Assembly: GCF_030852425.1 (NCBI RefSeq)
Contig: NZ_NSDM01000006.1
Span: forward strand, 62,001 to 126,000
Length of the DNA: 64,000 bases
From: Saccharothrix longispora
GTDB lineage: Bacteria > Actinomycetota > Actinomycetes > Mycobacteriales > Pseudonocardiaceae
Direction: 5' to 3'
Made by a program: the position numbers and the translations under genes. Below are positions 58,960 to 64,000 of the stretch, piece after piece. Under the pieces are notes generated by a model. It was not told the origin of the DNA and did no database searches. It saw only the letters and a program-made list of their open reading frames with translations. The stretch's first letter is position 1; each line of letters begins with the position of its first letter.

Positions 58960-61900
58960 GGCCGCGCCCCGATCAGGGCGGTGACGTCGCCGTCCAGGTG
59001 CGCGGGCAGGTCCCGCAGCACGCGCAGCAGGTCGGCGGCCAGCGCCTCGACCTCGTCCCGCTCGAACACCCCGGCCTGGTGGCCGAGGACGCCCGTCCAG
59101 CCGTCGTCCCCCGGCACGACGGTCAGCGTCACCGGGTGGTGCGTCCGCTCGCGGAACCGGGTGCCGGTGACGGTGAGGCCGGGGGCCGGTTCGCGCAGCC
59201 GCGCCGGGTCCACCGGGTAGTTCTCGAACACCACGAGGCTGTCGAACAGCCGGTCGCGGCCGGTCAGCCGCTCCAGCTCGGGCAGGCCGACGTGGTCGTG
59301 CTCCGCCATCGCCTGCCGGCGGGCCTGCGCGTCGACCAGCGACGCCGCCACCGTCCCGGTGAACCGGACGCGCACCGGCACCGTGCCGGCCAGCAGCCCG
59401 ATGATCTCCTCGACGCCGTCCACGTCGGCGGCCCGGTTGGCGACCATCGCGCCGAAGCACACGTCCCGCCGTCCCGAGCGGGCCGCGAGCACCACCGCCC
59501 ACGCGCCCTGGAGGACCGCGTTCGGCGTCAGGCCGCGCCGCGCCGCCTCCCGCGTCAGCGCCGCCACCAGCGGGGCGTCCACCCGGAACAGCACCGGCTC
59601 CGCCGCGCCGACGACGAGGTCCCGGCCCCGGGTCAGGTAGTCGCCCTCGGGCAGGTCCGCCAGTTCCGCGCCCCACGCCCGCAGGTGCCCCTCGCGGTCC
59701 GCGGTGGACAGGTGGCGCAGGTAGCGGCTGAACGGGACGGGTTCGGGCAGCGCGCGGCCGGCGTAGAGCGCGAACAGCTCGGTGAGGATGCGCGGGGCGG
59801 ACCACCCGTCCGACAGCACGTGGTGGCTGGTCAGGACGAGCACGTGCCGCCCGGGCGCGGACCGCAGCACGGTCAACCGCAGCGGCGGCCCGACGGCCAG
59901 GTCGAACGGCTCCGCCAGGTCCTCGTCGAGCGCGCGTTCCGCGTCGTCCACGTCGCGGAGCCGGAACCCGGGGCGCGGGTCGCGCGGGATCACCTGCACG
60001 GCGGGCGACTCCGGGAACAGCGCGCCGAGGTTGGGGTGCCGCCGCAGCAGGGCCTCGCCCGCCGCGCGCAGGGCCCCGACGTCGAGCGGGCCGGACAGCG
60101 AGAACGCCGCCTGCACGGTGTACGGGTCGGTCGCGTGCGCCCGCGCGTGCCGCAGCATCACCTGCTGCAACGGGGTCGGCGGCAGCACGTCGGCCACCGG
60201 CCCCCTCGCCTCCAGGGCGTCGATCTGCCGCTGGTCGAGCCGGACCAGCGGCAGGTCGGAGGGGGTGAGCCCGGCCCCCGCCGACACGTCGGGGTCGCCC
60301 GCGAGGCGGGTCAGGGCGTCCACCAGGCGCCGCGCGAGGTCACCGATCTCCACGTCGTCGAACAGGGCGGCGGGCCAGGTGAACCGGATGCCGAGCGCCT
60401 CGCCGTCACCGTCGTCGCGCGCCAGGGCGTTGATCATCAGCGCGTGCGGCAGCGGCAGGTCGTCACCGCCGCCCGAACCGAGCGGGTCGGCGTCCGCCGG
60501 GGCCTGCCACGGGGTGTCCGCGCCGGTCCGGGCGGGGAAGCGGCCGAGGTAGTTCCAGCTGATCTCCGGCGCGCACGGCGGCGCCTCGTCGCCGAGGATG
60601 CCGTAGCCGAGGCCGTCACCCGCGGCGTTCAACTGCTCCTTGACCGCCTTCAGCGCCCCGGCCGCTCCGGTGTCCGGCACCCGCACGCGCGCCGGGTGCA
60701 CGGCGGTGAGCCAGCCGACGGTCTGGGACAGCTCGACCGGCCCCGAGTGGTCGGGGGCGTGCGGCGGGCGGCCGTGGCCCTCCAGGGCCACCAGCAGGTC
60801 CGGCTCGGTGCCGCGCCACTCCCCCACGGCTCGGGCGAGGGCGGTGAGCAGGACGGTGTCCGGGGTGGTGCGGTACGCGGCGGGCAGGGTGGTGAGGACG
60901 GTCCGCGTCGTGGCGGGGTCGAGGTGGACGACGTGGTGGACGGCGGTGGCCGCGGTGTCCCGGACGGGGTCCGGCGTGACGCGGGCCGGTGGCGCGGCGG
61001 CCACGTGCCGCCAGTGCGGGAGTTCCGCGCGGCGGTGCGGCACGGCGTCGCGCAGCGCCTTCGCCCAGCCGAGGAACGACTGGCCGTGCCGGGCCGGCGG
61101 GCGGCCGGTGTCGTGGACGTGGGCGATGTCGTCGAGCAGCACGCGCCAGGACACGGCGTCCACGACGGCGTGGTGCGCGACCAGGGCGAGCCGGCCGGGA
61201 CGCGTCGGCCCGGCGTCGACCCACACGGCGCGCAGCAGCGGTCCCGCGCGCAGGTCCATGCGGTCGCGGGCGTCGGCGACGTGCCGGTCGACGAGCGCGC
61301 GCGGGTCGTCGGTCCGGGGAACGCGGGTCAGCACGTCCGCACCGGTCACCGCGCCGACGGCGGGGATGCGCAGGACGTCGCCGGCCAGGTGGGCGCGCAG
61401 CACGTCGTGCCTGGCCAGCACGGCGTCGAACACGGCGTGCCAGGTCGCGAGGTCGCCGCCCGCGGGGACGACCACCTCGACCCACTGGCAGAACCCGTCG
61501 GCCGCCGGGCCGGAGCGCCGCACCAGGTCCCGCATGACCGGGAGCAGCGGGGCGTCACCGGTCGCGGGGGCCTCCTCGGAACGCCCGACGGCACCGCAGC
61601 GCGCGGCGATCCCGGCCACGGTGCGCCCCTCGAAGACGTCCCGCGCGGTCAGGGACAGTCCCTCGCGGCGCGCCCGGGAGACGACCCGCAGCGACACGAT
61701 GCTGTCGCCGCCGACGTCGAGGAACGCGTCGTCCGGGCCGACCTCGTCGGTGCCCAGCACCTCGCGGAACACGGCCAGCAGCACGGCTTCCGCGTGCGTG
61801 GCCGGTTCCCGGGCCGGCGCGGTGGCGCCCGAGCCCGGCGCGGGCAGCGCGGCCCGGTCGAGCTTGCCGCTGGGGCCGAGCGGCAGCCGGTCGAGCAGCA

Positions 61901-64000
61901 CGAACGCGCCCGGCACCATGTGGTCGGGCAGCTCCGCGGACAGGTGCCCGCGCAGCGCCTCGACGTCGGGGGCGGCGTCGTCGGCGGGGATCACGTAGCC
62001 GACGAGCCTGCGGTCGCCGGGCCGGTCCTCGCGGACGACCACGGCGCACGCCCGCACGTCGGGGTGCCGGGTCAGCACGGTCTCGATCTCGGACAGCTCG
62101 ATGCGGAAGCCGCGCACCTTGACCTGGTGGTCGGCGCGGCCCAGGAACACCAGCTGCCCGTCCGGTCGCCACCGCACCAGGTCGCCGGTGCGGTACATGC
62201 GCTCACCCGGCCGGGCGCCGAGGGAACCGGCGAACGGGTCCGCCACGAACCGCTCGGCGGTCAGGGCGGGTCGGTTGAGGTAGCCGCGGGCCAGCTTCGG
62301 CCCGGCCAGGTACAGCTCGCCGGTCACGCCGACGCCGACCGGCTGGAGGCCGCCGTCGAGCACGTAGGCGCGCACCTCGGGGTCCGGGCGGCCGATCGGC
62401 AGCGGTCCGTCGTCGTCGGGCTCGTACTTCCAGGTCACCGAGTTGATCGTGACCTCGGTGGGGCCGTAGGCGTTGAACAGCGCGCGCCGCCCGGTGCCCC
62501 AGCGGCGGGCCAGTTCGGGGTCGAGGCGCTCCGCGCCGACGACGAAGAACACGTCCGGGTCGACCTCGCGGTCGTCGGGCACGGCGGCCAGGAACGACGG
62601 CAGCAGGTTCACGCCGGTGCACCGGTGCTCGGCGATGTAGTCCAGGAGCTCGTCACCGGGCACCCGCACCTCCTCCGGCGCGATGACCGACGTGCCGCCG
62701 GACAGCAGCGGCAGCATGAACTGCCAGAACGCCACGTCGAAGCTGGTCGAGGCGAAGTGCAGGTACCGCTCGCCGCGCCCGATGCCGACGACGTCCTCCT
62801 GGAGCGCGACCAGGCTGGGCACGCCGCGGTGCGGCACGGCGACGCCCTTGGGCCTGCCGGTCGTGCCGGAGGTGTAGATGACGTAGGCCAGCGAGTCCTC
62901 GGTGAGGTCGCGGCGCGCGTCGACGGGATCGGCGTCCCAGCCGTCCGGGCCGTCCGAAGTGGATGGGTCGGCGAGGTCCAGCACGGGCAGGCCGGACAGC
63001 ACGACCGGCGTGCCGCCGGACGTCACGGCGGCGGCGGGCGCGGCGTCGCGGAGCATGTGCGCCAGCCGCTCCGCCGGGTAGTCCGGGTCCATGGGCACGT
63101 ACACCGCGCCCGCCTTGAGCACGCCGAACAGCGCCACGACCATCTCCACGTCGCGGCCGAGCAGCACGGCGACGGTGTCCTGCGGGCGCACGCCGCGGGC
63201 CAGCAGGGCGTGCGCGAGCCGGTTGGCCCGCCGGTCCAGCTCCGCGTAGCCCAGCGACCGGTCGCGGCACACCACGGCCTCCGCGTCCGGCGTGCGGTCG
63301 ACCCACGCGCCGAACTCCGCCAGGCAGCCGCCGCGCTCGCGGACGGGTTCCGCGCCGAGGCCCAGGCGCAGCAGGCGGTCGCGCTCCCCGTCGTCCACGG
63401 CGCGCAGCCGCTCCACCGGCCGGTCCGGGTCGTCGACGATCTCGTGCAGCAGGGTGCGCAGCCGCCGGCCGCAGTCGCGGACGGTCTCCTCGTCGAAGGC
63501 GTGCGGCTGGTAGCCGAGGCCGACGACGATCTCGTCCTCCGGGATGACGATCACGGTCAGCGGGTAGTGCGTGGCGTCGGTGATGTCCACGCCCACCAGC
63601 TCCAGGCCGGGTGCGAGCGGGGCGCGACGCCGGCTGGAGAGCGGGAAGTTCTCCATCACCAGCATCGTGTCGAACAGCTCGCCGACGCCGACGGCCCGCT
63701 GCACGTCCGACAGCCCGACGTGGTGGTGCTCGGCGAGCGCGACGCTCTCCTCGTGCACGCGGTCCAGCAGCGCCGCGGCGGTCTCGCCGGACGCGTGCCG
63801 CACCCGCACCGGGACGGTGCCGCCGAGCTGGCCGATCATGGCCTCGACACCGTCGACCTCGGCGGGCCGGCCGGACACGGGGCAGCCGAAGACGACGTCG
63901 CGACGCCCGGTGAGCCTGCCCAGCAGCACGCCCCACGCGGTCTGGAACACGGTGGTCGGCGTGACGCCGCGATCGCGGGCGAACGCGCGCAGCCGGTCGC
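58956..64000 (-). CDS. Non-ribosomal peptide synthetase, C-A-PCP-E-C (5' end off window)
   Basis: About 1,680 residues are visible, the N terminus lying beyond 64000. Order (counted from the edge): C-terminal half of a condensation domain (to about 220); adenylation domain with A3 YTSGTTGRPKG (near 375), AYGPTEVTI and the YRTGDLVRWRPDG block; carrier site DVGGDSIVSLR (near 765); epimerisation domain with HHAVVDAVSW (near 945); then a last condensation domain with intact HHVLSDGW (near 1395). No thioesterase or further carrier follows before the stop. By-eye A-domain pocket residues D-V-W-L-F-V-A-I-N give no clear substrate. The E domain predicts a D-amino acid. GTGA overlap with the exporter. 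Confidence 0.93.
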   Translation of the reverse strand, partial: DRLRAFARDRGVTPTTVFQTAWGVLLGRLTGRRDVVFGCPVSGRPAEVDGVEAMIGQLGGTVPVRVRHASGETAAALLDRVHEESVALAEHHHVGLSDVQRAVGVGELFDTMLVMENFPLSSRRRAPLAPGLELVGVDITDATHYPLTVIVIPEDEIVVGLGYQPHAFDEETVRDCGRRLRTLLHEIVDDPDRPVERLRAVDDGERDRLLRLGLGAEPVRERGGCLAEFGAWVDRTPDAEAVVCRDRSLGYAELDRRANRLAHALLARGVRPQDTVAVLLGRDVEMVVALFGVLKAGAVYVPMDPDYPAERLAHMLRDAAPAAAVTSGGTPVVLSGLPVLDLADPSTSDGPDGWDADPVDARRDLTEDSLAYVIYTSGTTGRPKGVAVPHRGVPSLVALQEDVVGIGRGERYLHFASTSFDVAFWQFMLPLLSGGTSVIAPEEVRVPGDELLDYIAEHRCTGVNLLPSFLAAVPDDREVDPDVFFVVGAERLDPELARRWGTGRRALFNAYGPTEVTINSVTWKYEPDDDGPLPIGRPDPEVRAYVLDGGLQPVGVGVTGELYLAGPKLARGYLNRPALTAERFVADPFAGSLGARPGERMYRTGDLVRWRPDGQLVFLGRADHQVKVRGFRIELSEIETVLTRHPDVRACAVVVREDRPGDRRLVGYVIPADDAAPDVEALRGHLSAELPDHMVPGAFVLLDRLPLGPSGKLDRAALPAPGSGATAPAREPATHAEAVLLAVFREVLGTDEVGPDDAFLDVGGDSIVSLRVVSRARREGLSLTARDVFEGRTVAGIAARCGAVGRSEEAPATGDAPLLPVMRDLVRRSGPAADGFCQWVEVVVPAGGDLATWHAVFDAVLARHDVLRAHLAGDVLRIPAVGAVTGADVLTRVPRTDDPRALVDRHVADARDRMDLRAGPLLRAVWVDAGPTRPGRLALVAHHAVVDAVSWRVLLDDIAHVHDTGRPPARHGQSFLGWAKALRDAVPHRRAELPHWRHVAAAPPARVTPDPVRDTAATAVHHVVHLDPATTRTVLTTLPAAYRTTPDTVLLTALARAVGEWRGTEPDLLVALEGHGRPPHAPDHSGPVELSQTVGWLTAVHPARVRVPDTGAAGALKAVKEQLNAAGDGLGYGILGDEAPPCAPEISWNYLGRFPARTGADTPWQAPADADPLGSGGGDDLPLPHALMINALARDDGDGEALGIRFTWPAALFDDVEIGDLARRLVDALTRLAGDPDVSAGAGLTPSDLPLVRLDQRQIDALEARGPVADVLPPTPLQQVMLRHARAHATDPYTVQAAFSLSGPLDVGALRAAGEALLRRHPNLGALFPESPAVQVIPRDPRPGFRLRDVDDAERALDEDLAEPFDLAVGPPLRLTVLRSAPGRHVLVLTSHHVLSDGWSAPRILTELFALYAGRALPEPVPFSRYLRHLSTADREGHLRAWGAELADLPEGDYLTRGRDLVVGAAEPVLFRVDAPLVAALTREAARRGLTPNAVLQGAWAVVLAARSGRRDVCFGAMVANRAADVDGVEEIIGLLAGTVPVRVRFTGTVAASLVDAQARRQAMAEHDHVGLPELERLTGRDRLFDSLVVFENYPVDPARLREPAPGLTVTGTRFRERTHHPVTLTVVPGDDGWTGVLGHQAGVFERDEVEALAADLLRVLRDLPAHLDGDVTALIGARP

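Noticed and set aside
57553-59805. Extension of the MFS gene upstream to 59805
   Set aside because: The part above 58959 is a shadow of the NRPS gene; the GTG at 58959 overlaps the NRPS stop and gives a normal exporter N terminus.
1-64000. Searched by eye for tRNAs, CRISPR arrays, transposases, restriction or toxin-antitoxin genes
   Set aside because: None recognised; without a covariance search a divergent tRNA or small RNA could still be missed.

Overview
The window is high-GC actinomycete chromosome. GC-rich third codon positions, many GTG starts, four-base ATGA/GTGA overlaps between genes, a phosphatidylinositol-mannoside locus, a 'conservon' signalling operon, XRE/DUF397 regulator pairs and F420-type enzymes all point to an actinobacterium, most likely of the Pseudonocardiaceae (Saccharothrix/Actinosynnema/Lentzea-like). 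The family name is inference. I see no rRNA, tRNA, CRISPR array, insertion sequence or phage.

Layout. 1-3.2 kb: reductive pyrimidine catabolism (beta-ureidopropionase cut by the left edge, dihydropyrimidinase, an LLM flavoprotein). 3.2-5.9 kb: XRE regulator with DUF397 partner and small unknown proteins. 5.9-13.2 kb: the mycobacterial-type order thrS - HIT - pgsA - acyltransferase - pimA - NUDIX, interrupted by a second XRE regulator. 13.3-15.7 kb: a membrane Ser/Thr kinase with an outside SH3-like domain, an excisionase-like DNA-binding protein, and two small secreted SH3-like proteins read divergently. 15.8-22.3 kb: a GntR-controlled gamma-glutamylation pathway with a permease, best read as ethanolamine catabolism. 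22.4-24.9 kb: secreted CAP protein, a serine hydrolase whose SxxK lysine is glutamate, and 3-hydroxybutyryl-CoA dehydrogenase.

25.2-27.8 kb is a two-gene island of an indole (DMATS-type) prenyltransferase and tryptophanase, predicted to make prenylated indole. 28.2-32.1 kb is a conservon (sensor kinase, roadblock, DUF742, GTPase). 32.3-33.9 kb has a secreted beta-propeller and a frameshifted gene. 33.9-41.2 kb is purine catabolism: PucR regulator divergent from a three-subunit xanthine-dehydrogenase-type enzyme, an 8-oxoguanine-deaminase-type amidohydrolase, a 55-codon coupled small ORF and guanine deaminase. 41.3-45.9 kb is an ABC exporter with a NarL-type two-component system, an S4 protein and TetR; a perfect 24-bp palindrome precedes the exporter genes. 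46-48.5 kb: a frameshifted monooxygenase-like gene, a DUF305 lipoprotein and an LVIVD-repeat secreted protein. 48.6-52.5 kb: a complete ABC importer. 53-56.5 kb: a large secreted protein, a membrane protein and a Cu/Zn-SOD-like secreted protein. 56.5-64 kb: the end of a natural-product cluster (NRPS C-A-PCP-E-C cut by the right edge, MFS exporter, DAHP synthase).

The window joins base salvage and catabolism, cell-envelope lipid synthesis and two specialised-metabolite loci (prenylindole, and NRPS with a dedicated aromatic precursor enzyme). Three genes look broken: 27.8-28.1, 33.3-33.9 and 45.9-46.3 kb.
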